From Neocallimastix lanati (nom. inval.) (lineage: Eukaryota > Neocallimastigomycota > Neocallimastigomycetes > Neocallimastigales > Neocallimastigaceae), in NCBI GenBank assembly GCA_016946835.1, contig JACVTC010000045.1:900501-964500 (forward strand): DNA of 64,000 bases. The letters run 5' to 3'. Positions 12,601 to 23,963 of this stretch are shown here, piece after piece. Below the pieces are notes generated by a model. That model saw nothing but the letters and a program-made list of their open reading frames with translations, did no database searches and was not told the origin of the DNA. Both the position numbers and the translations under genes were made by a program. The first letter of the stretch is position 1, and each line of letters opens with the position of its first letter.

Positions 12601-14340
12601 GTGTATGAGTTGAAATATATTTTTGGCTCTATTATGTGATGATTTGAAGGGCTTATTTTTAAGTTTTGAATAACTACAAATAGGGCACTTTGAGTTTATG
12701 TTGATTTTTAAAATTTTATTTTTGATACTATTGATATTAAAATGGGCAAAACGACGATGCCATAAATTTAGTTTATCAATTGATTTTAAATGTGTATAAT
12801 TGATTTCAACCAAATTATTATTATGTTGGTTGTTTTGAAAATTTAATGGTTGAGTTGAAATCCAAAATTTAAATGTATTAGATTGGTTCGATTTAATTGA
12901 TAATATTCTTTGATTGTGTTCGTCATAAATTAGTGCATATGATTTATTATTAGTATTATTGAAAATTATTTTGTATCCTTGTTGTGTTAGATTTCCAATT
13001 GATAATAAATTTTTATTTATTTTTGGTGAGTAATAAACATTCTTAATGATTATTTTGTGATTATTAATGTATCCTATGAGATCTCCTTTAAATTTTGTTG
13101 ATATAACTTGATTATTAGCTAAATAAACTTTGTCATTGCACTTTTGAATATTATGTAATTTATTTAAATGACCAGTAATATTTATTGATGCACCGGAGTC
13201 CAATATCCAACACATCATTTCTTTTTGTTTATTTTCTTCGTTTTGTTTATTTACTTCGGCAAAATTAATATCAAGGTTTTCTTGAGAATTGTAATACTTG
13301 GTAAAAGCATCGGCATAGCTTGTATCGTACCTTTCTTTTCCCATGAAATTTGCATAATTTCTACGTTTATTAAATTTTCTTTTAAAATTATTTCTTCTTC
13401 TTTTGAAAATTTTTCTTCTTTTGTTATTATTTTTATCATCTCTTCTAATTTTACAGTCATAAAAGAAATGGCCCCATTTACCACAGTAATTACATCTACC
13501 ATTTTTGGTCTTTTTAGTAGATGTTTTTATTTTAGTAAGTTTTTTCTTATTTGTATTAATGTTAGTATTATTTTCTATTGAAAATATATTTTTAATATTT
13601 TGATTATTTGTTAAGGATTCTTTTAGGTTTGAAGAGATTATTTCAGGCAATACATCCTTAACATATTCACTGCATTTATTCCAATCATTTTTAAATTGAA
13701 ACACATTAATCCAACGGAGTTCTTCTGGGAGGCTTCTGTTAAGGATGCCTACTTTAACACTTGATTCAATGTCATTATCTATTTTCTCGAGTTCATCAAG
13801 TGTGTTCTGTAGTTCAGCAATAAATATATTAATGTCCACTTCTGGGTTATACTTCAAATTATCGAGTTTGGTTTTAAGTTCTAATTTACGCGTGTTGATG
13901 TTTTTGGTAAAAGATCTTTTTAGAATCTTCCACAATTCAAAGGCGGTTTTATTTGATCCTTGCACAATGTCTTGTGTTTTTTCTCCAATACTGTTTAGGA
14001 CGATCCATTTTGTTGTGATATCGTTATTGATATCAACTACATTGGTGTTTTTGTCATACACCAATGTGTCATCAAATTCATCTTCGATATACTCAGATAG
14101 GTCATCTTGTATATCTCTCTTCCTTAATTTCTTAACTTTTTCTTTGGTGATATAGCCAACTAGGTTGTTAATTGATAATAGATGAAGGATTTTGGTTCTC
14201 CATCTATTATAGTTTTCAGTATTTAATTCAACTACTCTGTTAAAATTTTCAGAGTAGTTAAATTTAATTGTTGGCCTGATGTCAATGGGTTCTTCAATGG
14301 TAATTACTTCATTTCTATTGTTTCTTCTTGTGTTAGCCAT
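9677..14340 (-). pseudogene. Copia B gag-pol coding region (about three breaks)
   Basis: It starts at the ATG at 14340 (MANTRRNNRNE). In order it encodes a gag region, a zinc knuckle CNYCGKWGHFFYDC near 13490, the protease motif WILDSGAS near 13200, the integrase zinc region (LWHRRFAHFN then CPICSYSK) near 12750-12660 and the integrase core near 12.6-11.9 kb. An Asn-rich spacer of AAT/AAC repeats follows near 11.8-11.4 kb, then the RT domain with YVDDILISG near 10600 and RNase H (SESEYYSLSE-like region and ENNLADGFTKYL) to 9677. The domain order pr-int-RT-RH is diagnostic of Ty1/copia. The region is carried in more than one frame and is treated as fossil. Confidence 0.9.
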
Positions 14341-14879
14341 TGTGGAGAATTTTAAATTAATTTATTTTTTAATAATTTATTAATATTTTATATTATGCGA
14401 ATATTTTTTTTTTTTTTAAAATTTTAAAGAATAATTGATGAGGGATATGTTGTATGTCTGGATTGTTTATTTATACATATTCAATATATTGATTAAAACC
14501 TTATTCTATTTTCATTAAATAAATGTAAATTGAAATATATATTGTTTAATATTTCCTTGATAATTTATAATGAACTTTAATAATATATATTTTTGATAAT
14601 TGGTTAAGTTATATTTATTACTTAATAAAAAAAAAGGTTATAAAATAATATATTTCAGAATTATGATTGGTTTCTATTTTTATCTTATTTTTTAATGTAA
14701 TATTTTTCATTATGCTATTTGAAATTAATTTAATTAAACATTTATATTATTGGTTTTTTATGTTTGAAAAAGGTATTTATACTTGATTTACATTTATTAA
14801 TATTGGAATTAAAAATATATATGTTTTTTTTTTTTTTTTTTTTTTTAATTTTATTATTAATAATTGACAATAATATTTT

Positions 14880-15270
14880 CAGTTCAAATTAATTATTTGA
14901 CTGACCATATGATTTTCAGTTCAAATTAATTATTTGACTGACCATATGATTTTCAGTTCAAATTAATTATTTGACTGACCATATGATTTTCAGTTCAAAT
15001 TAATTATTTGACTGACCATGTCATTTTTCAGTTCATATTATAATTTGACTGACTATACTATTTTTACAGTTCAAATTAATTATTTGACTGACCATATGAT
15101 TTTCAGTTCAAATTATAATTGACTGACTATTTTATTATTTTATTTTATTATTAATTTTTTTTTTTTTTTATTTTATTTCAATATAAAATTTTATTGATAA
15201 TACTAATTTTCAATTCAAATTATAATTGACTGACTATATTATTTTTTCAGTTCGAATTATAATTTGACTG
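14880..15270 (-). repeat. Nine-copy hairpin tandem repeat in the leader of copia B
   Basis: About nine copies of a 36-37-bp unit on the plus strand: CAGTTCAAAT, short AT spacer, ATTTGACTG, then ACCATATGATTTT. The two arms are near-complementary, so each unit forms a hairpin. The leader also holds two long T-runs, one of about 46 T at 15363-15408. Units recur on the plus strand at 62965-63215. Confidence 0.9.
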
Positions 15271-15360
15271 ACTATAATATATATGTATATTTTTATATAC
15301 AATGAATGAATAATGATATTATTAAATTGTATTAATCCCTCATTAATTTATTTATTTATT

Positions 15361-15415
<55 letters not shown>

Positions 15416-15634
15416 TTTTTGATAATATATTTTGATTTAATTATTATGAAAATAACAAAGTTAATTATGTAGATTCATAATTAATTAAATTATTTCTTTG
15501 ATAATTCAAAATTAGATGTTATTATTGATAAATATAAAAATGATTTTTAATATTAAAAATAAGAAAGCGTTAGTTCAATTTATTTATAAGATGAATATAT
15601 TTATATATTAATTATGTAAATTATAACTTAACTT

Positions 15635-15670
15635 ATGGTTAAGCTCAGTTGTAGACTGAGACTCTTAATC
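15635..15670 (-). other. Primer-binding site of copia B, tRNA-Lys(CUU) 5'-half
   Basis: The plus strand reads GGTTAAGCTCAGTTG (D-arm like), then GACTGAGACTCTTAATC, the anticodon arm of a lysine tRNA with anticodon CTT. It ends exactly where the LTR begins at 15671. This agrees with the half-tRNA priming known for copia-type elements. Confidence 0.7.
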
Positions 15671-15914
15671 TATTAAACACCAAAAACAAATATTGAGAAA
15701 ATTAGATATATTTTTAGAATAGCATTTCATATATAATACTTAATATTTAATTTTATTTATCTTTATTTTTTATAATTACAAAAGTGTATATATTTTTTAA
15801 CAAGGTTACATTTTATTTCTTTTATAATTTTATTTAAATATAATAATATTCTGATTGGGTAAAATATATTAAAGTCATTATTAAGTATTTATTTTTTTTT
15901 TTTATATTCTAACA
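15671..15914 (-). repeat. 5' LTR of copia B (244 bp)
   Basis: Same sequence as 9379-9623. Right end TCTAACA, followed by the target duplication CATTT. Confidence 0.95.
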
Positions 15915-15919
15915 CATTT

Positions 15920-17180
15920 TTAAAACAAAAAAAAAAATTTTATTAAATTTTACATATTTACGTTAATTAAAATTTTTAATAGAAGATTTTAAATAACGAT
16001 TAATATAAAATTTATTTTTATGAAACAGAAAAAATTTATTAAAATATTGTTTATTATTTTTATAATTAAAAAATAAATTGGAATGAATAAATTTTTTAAT
16101 ACATTTTTAGTGATGATCTTAGATTTTCTTCATTTTATTTCTATAAATTCAAATTGAGCAGAATAAAAATATAAAATATAAATTAAAAATTGTTTTATCA
16201 TTTCCAGAAATACCTTATTTATATATTACAAATATTATAATATAAAATATAAAAAATATAATTCTTATATTTTTAGATTTAAATAGTTTTTACTAAATGC
16301 TTCAAAATTTAATAAAAATATTACATAACTTGTTTTAATATTTTATAATTTTGGGTGTTGTTTTATTTCTAAAAAATCTTTTAACAATAAATAAATATAA
16401 ATAAAATTAAATGTAAAAATAAACAAATTAAAAATATATTCTTGAGAATTTTTTATGGTATATTATTAATGAAATGATATATTTATTATTTATTATTTAT
16501 AATTTTAAAAATTTTAAAACTTATATAATTGATAATATTAATTTATTTCTCTATTTTATATTATAATTTTTACATATCCATACATATATATATATTTTTA
16601 GGTTAATTTTACTTTTTATTGTTTATAATATTTTTAAAATTATTAAAAAAAATTTTAAGCTAGTATTATTTAATTACTAGTTGAACAATAACAAATTTTA
16701 ATTTATTTTTAATTTTATTTAATAATCTGTATATTGCAATATCAATGGCTTTTTGTATAAGTATATTATACAAAATATTGCTTATAATATGATTTATCAT
16801 AGAAGGAATTTAACAAATTTTAAACTATAATTTAAATTGTAATTTATAAAAATTTTTATATATAGAAATTTAGTAAAGATTTTATTAATAAAAAAATTAT
16901 TAATTAATTTCAATAATCTATAAATTACAATACTAATTATAAAATTTATTATATTATTAAATATTTTATTATAAAGCATATATATATAAATTTTTTTTTT
17001 TTTTTTAATTGTAGAAAAATTTGTTTCATCTTTGTTAATTAAATATTTGATAAAATACATATAATAAAACGAAAAAAAAGATAAAAAATAAACAAAAAAT
17101 AAAAACACAAAATAAAATAAAATAATAGTATAATATATTCTAGTTTCATTTAATTAATATCTGTAAGACTTCACAAGGGC
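15920..17180. other. AT-rich intergenic stretch, nothing recognised
   Basis: Near-pure A/T. The 103-codon open frame at 16797-17108 (minus) is F/I/Y/N/K only and lies in low-complexity sequence, so it is not called. Confidence 0.5.
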
Positions 17181-17224
17181 ATTTTTATACTGTAGTATAA
17201 TAATTAATTCTGACTTCGCAATGT

Positions 17225-20200
17225 TAATCATAATTTTAAGATATGAAATTATGATCTTCATAGGTTGCGCTACCCCTACTAGCCTGTCTTACTATTTCTT
17301 CAGCATTGACGTTCTTGGTAGTAGTAGTACGATTCGATTTAAACCTATTGAACAAAGACCATTACTGACCAATAGCAATAGGTATAATCGATTGATGAAG
17401 AGCCGCAATAACCACCAAGAATGGAGTATCAGAATAAGCACCTGATTTAATCTAGCACTTAAATAGATCCTTCCTTCCATTCCCTTGTACTGTTATTAAT
17501 ACTTGCCTCTTTTAAGGAAATTAAACACTTTTTCACACACACTAGAATTAACATACACATTATTTTTAATACTATTAGTAACATTACTAATAATACTATT
17601 ACTAAAATTACTATAACTATTATTACTATTACTATTACTACTAATACTATTATTGCTATTACTATTATTACTGTTGCTATTATCATTATTACTATTAGCA
17701 ATATCATTTGTTAGGTTGTCACGGTTAAAAGCATTATATAAAAATAAAATTTATCATTAACTTTATTACGAATATGATTGAAAAATGGACAATCAATTAA
17801 TCAATGCTTTATCCATCGTTTATTACTTTTACAACAGGGACAAAAGTTGGGACACATTTGATCTATTATTTTTGCAGCTTTAGCAATTCTAGCATTTAAT
17901 CTATATCCGCTTCGTGCTTTCAATAGCCAATAGAAACCATATGAAAGATCAGGATATTCATAACAAAGTTTAATAAAATTTGATGTTTCTTCGAATCTGT
18001 TTTTGTCATAAAATTCAGCTTTAATAGAATTGATTTTCATATCTCTTTTCCAATAAAAATCCTTGATTTTATTATCGTTATTACCTCTTTTCTCTAGTTT
18101 ACGTATAAGAATTCTACTTTCTTTCTTCCATGTATGTTTTCTAGATTTTGGAATATAATTAACTAAATAGGAAATAATACAATTTGAATCTTTCCATTTA
18201 TCAAAATATTTGACTTGAGACAAAGCACACTTAGCTGACAATGGAAGAATATTTAAATCTTTTGAAATAGAATATACATTAATAAAAGATTTGGCTTTTT
18301 GTAAATCTGCAATCCATCTTAATCCATTATTAATTAATTTCTGAGTATTATTTGTTCTCGCTTTATTTGAACCAAGTAAAGGTACATAGTAAGATACTTT
18401 ACTAAGTTCATAGGAGTTAATTATAATCTTCTTAAATGGAATAGGAATTTTGGAATTTGAAATAAATTTACTAACAGAAAAGAGAACTTTAGTAACTTTA
18501 GAGTTAAGTAATTTAATAATAGGGTTCAACGATAAGCTTTTATCAAATGGTATACCTAAATAGGTATAACATTTAATTAATAGGATTAGTTGACCAGCAA
18601 GATAATAAGTAGGATCTCTTTTATTTTGAAAAAGAGGTGTGTCTGGTCGAATCACCATCGTTGCACACCTGTTAATTCCAAAATTCATCATATTAAATTT
18701 GGTCCATTCATTTACTTTCTTAATCATTTTTTTTAACTTAGTTCTTGACGGTGCGCACTGAACAATATCATCTGTAAAGAGTCCACAGCAACATCTAGAT
18801 TCGCCTAAAGGAATTCCAAGTTCTGAAAAATTATTAAAAATATCATTAATAAAGAGATTGAAAAAAATTGGTGATAGTGGACAATCTTGTCTAACTCCTT
18901 TCATAATATTAAAAGATTCCGAATATTGATTATCAATTTTAATACTGGCATTGGAAGTCAAATATAAATTTTTTATAAATTGATAACATATACCTCTAAT
19001 ACATAAAGCATCTAATTTATATAAAATATTACCTATTGGAACAGAATCATATGCCTTTTTTAAATATAGAAAAACAAGGTAAGTTTCTTTATTATCATTT
19101 TTACGATTTTTACAAATTTCTCGAATGGAAATAAATAAACTAACATATTCTTCTTTATTACGAAATCCAAATTGCTCTGGCCTAATAAAATTATTTTTAA
19201 GTCCATATTCCGAAGTTCTTTTGGAGACTATTTTCGAAATGAGTTTTATACCATTGTTAATCAGAAAGATACCTCGATAATTATCACAATCAGATAGATC
19301 ATCTCCTTTTTTAGGAATAGATATAATACTTGCTACATTCCATGTGCAAGGAAATTCTCCATTCCAAATTCTAGAGTATATCTTCTGTAAACAATTTAAA
19401 CCAGAAGCAGAATTATTTACTGAATTTTCGTCATCCGGAGGAATTAAAGTTTTATTAAATTCAATAGGAATTCCATCCGGACCTGAAGCTTAATAATTTG
19501 GAGTAGCTAAAATTGCTTCTTTAATTTCTTCTATATGATGTCTTGATTTATATCCCATTCATTATGTCTCGTATACCTGATTGTACCATTAGAAAATTTA
19601 TTAGACCATTTGATTAATGCACTATTGATATCAGAATGGCTAGATACAAGTTTTTTATATTGATTATGCCATACTTCTAACTGTTCTTTAGTAATGGTAG
19701 CTAGTTTACCATTTTTATCCTTTACTGGAGAAAATGACATTTTTTTAAATTTATCTACTTTAGCTGTTATTTTAAGCCATTTCCAAGCTTTCTTTGGGTT
19801 ATGAGATTTCGTATATTCACATCCTGTATTGATCCAATGTTGGTATTCAGTTTTCCTATAAATATTACATATATCATGAATAATTTTGCACATTCTATTA
19901 TATTTTTCAATTAATTCTTAAAGTTCATCTAAATTATGATAGTACCTCTTCTTTTAATGACTTTGTGTAATTTCATTTTGAGTTTTTGTAAATTAAATAA
20001 TTTTGTGACATATGAAAAAAAAAATTTTCTTACCTCTGACATTGACGTGATATTAAATTCTTTAGAAATATTGAATGAAGTTGATATAAATTTCAAAGAA
20101 ATATCATCAATACTAATATTAGGATCTGGAACCACTTCCTCTAATACACCCAAATAGTTATAGTCAATAATTGATTCTTTTTCATTTATACATTTTAATC

Positions 20201-20925
20201 TATCCCATTTAACTGTCTTTTTAGGCAGAGAGAAAGAATTATCTGAATTAACTAATGAAAAACATTTACCTTTTATTAATAAAGGTTTATAATCCGAAAT
20301 GGGGGGAAAGTCAATAAAAGTATCATATGAAAGTAAATCAGACATATGATCATTGACAATATCATGATCTATATCAGATTCTCTATTACCTCTACTCCAA
20401 GAAATTGAGGAGCCCCATAAGTGAAGAATTTTCCAATTACTAAATTTAGAGAGCAAATTACCCAATTTCTCAGTAGGTAAATTAAAATACCAACCAACAT
20501 TGAAGGATGAGAAGAGTGACTATTTAACCAAGACAAAATTTCAATTCTAGCAGCTTTAGCATGAAGGCTATGGCCACTATGAGGTACGTACACATTACCA
20601 ATAGAACATTTAGTGAAATTCCAAAAATTATAAGTACACAAAGAAATAACATACTCATAAATGTTGTTTTCAAGAGAGGGTTAACAAGAATTATGAAACC
20701 CTATATAACGTCCTCTTTTTCCAGGAATTTCATTATTAGCTTTTTTGAAGAAATGTTTATAGTTTTTTAATGATACTCGACATGGATATTTACTGGTTGA
20801 ACCTGAACCATTTCCTGTTTCTTGAGAGCATACGAAAAGTGGTTTGTACATTGAAATAAAGAATTCAACACTGTCTTTTTTATCAAAGTTCCTTCCATTA
20901 GTATTCCAATTGACACATAGAGAAA
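17225..20925 (-). pseudogene. LINE 1 ORF2: endonuclease-reverse transcriptase, broken
   Basis: The N-terminal APE-like endonuclease begins near 20920 (CVNWNTNG, later FVCSQETGNGS) and continues GNVYVPHSGHS near 20590, SWSRGNRESDIDH near 20400 and the SDHxP-like ISDYKPL near 20295. A linker KDKNGKLATITKEQ lies near 19715. The RT follows with ASGPDGIPIEF near 19480, EQFGFR near 19170, LKKAYDSVP near 19050, GVRQDCPLSPIF near 18895 and the catalytic FTDDIV near 18775 (family norm FADD). YTYLGIPFD lies near 18560. The C-terminal knuckle CPNFCPCC..WIKH near 17830 is cut by a stop (TAA) just before the expected final cysteine, and open sequence continues with an Asn/Ser tract and a tail VNAEEIVRQASR near 17290. 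Breaks include a stop near 20680, a frame change near 20490, stops near 19917 and 19490, a frame change near 19530 and the stop near 17800. Confidence 0.85.
17560..17705. repeat. ATTACT/TATTACTA microsatellite
   Basis: Imperfect triplet- and hexamer-based run of TTACTATTA. In the minus-strand LINE frame it reads as an Asn/Ser tract, so it may be an in-frame expansion inside the C-terminal part of ORF2. Confidence 0.75.
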
Positions 20926-20984
20926 ATTATTTAACTGTATTATTATTAATTTGAGTGTTATTAATATGATTGGAATTATTATAA

Positions 20985-21170
20985 TTGATTGAATTTGAAT
21001 TTGAATTTGAAATAAACTTGAATCTGAATTTTAAAATAAATTTGAAATTGAACCTAAACTTGAATTTGAACTTGAATTTGAACTTGAACTTGTACTTGAA
21101 ATTGAACATGAATCTGTATTTGAACTTGAATTTGAATTTTGACTTGAACTTGTATTTGAAATTGAAGTAG
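20985..21170. repeat. TTGAAT/TTGAAC hexamer repeat
   Basis: About 30 imperfect copies of a hexamer (TTGAAT, TTGAAC, TTGTAT) between the ORF1-like piece and ORF2 of LINE 1. Its translated frames are artefacts of the repeat. Confidence 0.85.
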
Positions 21171-21207
21171 TGAATAAGTTGATATTATATGATGAATTCA
21201 CTTTTTC

Positions 21208-21540
21208 TTATAAAGTAAAATGTTTCCTTTTGAGAGAAGAAAAAGTATATTTATGATTCCTTTTGCTACAATTAATATCATTAATTGAAGCACGTTTGTA
21301 ACTATTAACAACATGTTCAATAATAAATGTTATTTCTTCTTCACTACCTACTATTTTAATTTTAAAGAATGCATCGTTAAAATTAACAATACTTTTAATT
21401 GATAAAACCTTAATATTTAATTCTTTCAGAGTTTTCTTTAAATGTCTTCTCATTTTGATTTCAGGCCAAGATCGAAGTCCGCAGATAAAGAGTAGTTTCG
21501 TATTCTCTATTTGAATACCGTGACACCTTGAACCTCTTAG
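21208..21540 (-). pseudogene. LINE 1 ORF1-like fragment
   Basis: A minus-strand frame is open from about 21540 to 21208. It reads GIQIENTKLLFICGLRSWPE, then MRRHLKKTLKELNIKVLSI and FKIKIVGSEEEITFIIEHVV. Alternation of basic and hydrophobic strands recalls small nucleic-acid-binding domains, but no finger motif is present and the family is not certain. A frame change close to the 5' end separates it from a possible ATG near 21580. Its position before the endonuclease is the only strong argument for ORF1. Confidence 0.45.
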
Positions 21541-22074
21541 AATGAAATTCTTATTTCATATATATTGTATTTCCATAATAATAATAAAAAACTAAAAATT
21601 AATAAACTAAAAAAAAATAAAAAATAAAGTCAGTTTTTATTATAAAGTCTTGAGTATAATGAGAATTGTAATAACTTTATATCATTTTGGAGTAAATAAT
21701 TTCGATAATTAGTGGTGAATGATTGAAAAATAATTTGATTTAGCACTTTTTTCAGTATATTATTTAATTTGAATATCATAAAGTATTTAATGACTAAGAT
21801 TGAATTAATGAAATATAATGGTACAAAATTAGTATAGAGTTAAATAAATTACTACACGATTTAGAGTGAATCAATCTCTTACAACGTGATACATGAAATA
21901 TATAGTTGAAATACATTTGAATACAATAGATTCTTACATGAGAATAGTAATACTATTTGATAATAGAAATACAATGAAAATGTATTACTTATTCTTGGGT
22001 GTAACTTATTTAACATGGTTCCAAAAATGCACCATTATATTCCGCAGTGAATGATCACTAGAAAAAAATTTACC

Positions 22075-22231
22075 AATAACATTACCATTGCGCATAATGT
22101 TATTAATTAACACAAAATATTAACTTTACTACTATTTTGCACCAGTACAGTGGATCTACTTTATAAGAGTAAAGTTAATTCACTTTGCAGGCGATTTATT
22201 ATAAATAAATCGAGTACACCCCTGCTCAGGG
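22075..22231. other. Cluster of four consecutive perfect hairpins
   Basis: Four stems in a row: 22075-22084 with 22095-22104 (10 bp); 22119-22129 with 22169-22179 (11 bp); 22192-22200 with 22204-22212 (9 bp, 3-base loop); 22220-22224 with 22227-22231 (CCCTG/CAGGG). G+C is higher than around it. On the minus strand, GCAGG near 22225 could instead pair with CCTGC near 22188, enclosing the third hairpin. No coding frame. It lies upstream of the minus-strand LINE and could be its structured leader, or an independent structured RNA. Confidence 0.6.
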
Positions 22232-22239
22232 ATATATGT

Positions 22240-22832
22240 TAATAAGTAATTAAAAATAATACTATTTATTAATATTACATTTAAAGTACTAAAAATATAC
22301 TATTAAATAATTTTTCATTGAAAATTAGAAATAATTTTTATTTTTTAATATATTAATTTTAATATTGTTAAAATTATTTAAATTTATAAATATAAATTTA
22401 ATTATATTATGAAAAATTTAAATCTTATTAAATATAAAAATTATTAAAATATTAAATTATTTGCTTATATTATGAACTTTATATAATAACTTTCTTTTAT
22501 GAATATTAATTTATAGAAAAATACAATTTATTTTATTATTAATTTAATAAAAAGTAATAATTTATTAATTTTTTAATAATTTATCATTTTCATTTTTATA
22601 TGTAAACTCTTTTAAAAAAGATAATTTGAAATTTTTTAATATATTTTGATATATATATTATTATTTTTATTCATTTTATTATTATTAATTTGAAATTTAT
22701 ATATAATATATGTCAAAAAAAAATAATATTAACTTTGACATCATTTTTTAATTTTTTTAATACATATTATATTATTTTAAAAAAAATATTTAATAATGAA
22801 GGTTAAATTAAATTATTATATTTAAATATTTT
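22240..22832. other. AT-rich intergenic stretch, 3' flank of GALE
   Basis: Low-complexity A/T; no gene, repeat family or clear terminator motif seen. Confidence 0.5.
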
Positions 22833-23963
22833 TTATTTTTTATATTGATCTAATAAATTTAATATATATTGTGAAGGATTATCATAACCATCTGGATTAG
22901 TAGATTGCCATCTCCAGGCATCAGCACACATTTGTTCAAGATTATATTGAGTAAACCATCCTAATTCCTTATTAGCTTTAGCCGAAGAAGTCACAAGACG
23001 ATCAGCATCACCTTTTCGACGTTCGGCGATCTTGTAAGGAACTTGTTTACCAGCAGTTTTATTCATAGCTTCAATAATTTCTAGTACAGAGTATCCAATG
23101 CCATTACCCATATTGTATATAAAAATACGATCGTTAACAGAAACTTTGCTATTCTTCCTATTAAGTTCATTGATTCTTAACTTTTCAAGAGCTGCTAAAT
23201 GACCATCAGCAAGATCTATTACATGAATATAATCTCTGATACAGGTACCATCTGGAGTATTATAATCATTCCCAAACACGTTTAAAAATTCACGTTTTCC
23301 TACCAAAGTTTGAGTAATATATGGAATAAGGTTATTTGGAATATCTTTTGGATTTTCACCAATTAAGCCAGTAGCGTCAGCCCCAATAGGATTGAAGTAT
23401 CGAAGGAAGCAAGCTTGACCATCTTCAAAAATCTTCATTTTTTCTGTAATGACATTTTCTGCCATTTGTTTTGATTTACCATATGGATTAATGGGATCAA
23501 TATTACAATCTTCAGTTAGAAGACCTTCATTTTTACCGTAACCATAAAGAGTAGCAGAAGAAGAAAAAACAATATTATGAACGTTATGTTCCATCATACA
23601 CTCTACTAGAATACGAGTGGCCTCAACATTATTTTGTATATATTCATCAGGAATCTCGAAGGATTCAGCTACAGATTTCAGTCCTGCAAAATGAATAACA
23701 GCCCAAAAATCATATTTATCAAATATTTTAGTTAAATTTTCCTTATCACGGACATCACATAAATAAAATGGGATTTTTCTTCCAGTGATAATTTCAACTC
23801 TTTTTACTGAATCTTCACATGAATTACATAAATTGTCAACAACAACCACATCATGTCTATTTCTACAAAGTTGTAAAATAGTATGTGAACCAATAAAGCC
23901 AGCACCACCAGTAACTAGAATGTATTTACCTTTGATTGGAGTAGAAACAAAAATTGAAGGCAT
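22833..23963 (-). CDS. galE: UDP-glucose 4-epimerase (GALE)
   Basis: A single-exon gene of 376 residues that interconverts UDP-glucose and UDP-galactose with bound NAD in the cytosol. The Rossmann motif GGAGFIGSH is at 19-27, the catalytic SSSATLYG at 134-141 and the Tyr-Lys pair in NPYGKSK at 159-165. RYFNPIGA (188-195) and a C-terminal GDADRLVTSS region are standard for the family. It lacks the C-terminal aldose mutarotase domain that makes yeast Gal10 about 700 residues long, so it is a stand-alone epimerase of normal length. It is divergent from the UGDH gene, whose start lies 1345 bp away. Its product feeds UGM (31348-32607). Codon use matches the window, and no intron is present. Confidence 0.95.
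   Translation of the reverse strand: MPSIFVSTPIKGKYILVTGGAGFIGSHTILQLCRNRHDVVVVDNLCNSCEDSVKRVEIITGRKIPFYLCDVRDKENLTKIFDKYDFWAVIHFAGLKSVAESFEIPDEYIQNNVEATRILVECMMEHNVHNIVFSSSATLYGYGKNEGLLTEDCNIDPINPYGKSKQMAENVITEKMKIFEDGQACFLRYFNPIGADATGLIGENPKDIPNNLIPYITQTLVGKREFLNVFGNDYNTPDGTCIRDYIHVIDLADGHLAALEKLRINELNRKNSKVSVNDRIFIYNMGNGIGYSVLEIIEAMNKTAGKQVPYKIAERRKGDADRLVTSSAKANKELGWFTQYNLEQMCADAWRWQSTNPDGYDNPSQYILNLLDQYKK

Larger units (their letters stand above)
9379..15914 (-). mobile_element. Ty1/copia retrotransposon B, full length with both LTRs
   Basis: The two LTRs (9379-9623 and 15671-15914) appear identical apart from one base in a T-run. They are flanked by the 5-bp duplication CATTT (9374-9378 and 15915-15919). 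A polypurine tract GGAGGAA abuts the 3' LTR, and a tRNA-Lys-half primer site abuts the 5' LTR. Order on the minus strand: LTR, primer site, hairpin-repeat leader, gag, protease, integrase, RT, RNase H, LTR, the Ty1/copia order. LTR identity says the insertion is very recent. The coding region looks nearly whole, with about three breaks. A relic of the same family is at 36178-38314. Confidence 0.95.
17180..21580 (-). mobile_element. LINE (APE-type non-LTR retrotransposon) 1, decayed
   Basis: Reading right to left: a small ORF1-like piece, a repeat-rich spacer, an AP-endonuclease-like domain, a reverse transcriptase and a C-terminal zinc-finger region. No LTRs are present. The whole segment is visibly richer in G+C than the intergenic flanks. 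Several stops and frame changes are spread over it. Related fragments are at 7300-7790 and 61025-62550, so this LINE clade has been repeatedly active in the genome. The 5' end is not fixed; a hairpin cluster at 22075-22231 could be its 5' leader. Confidence 0.9.

Noticed and set aside
16797-17108. 103-codon frame rich in F, I, Y and N
   Set aside because: Low-complexity A/T sequence with no domain and no composition difference from non-coding flanks.
17459-17707. Hydrophobic 82-codon membrane protein
   Set aside because: It is a shadow frame of the TTACTA microsatellite inside the LINE tail.
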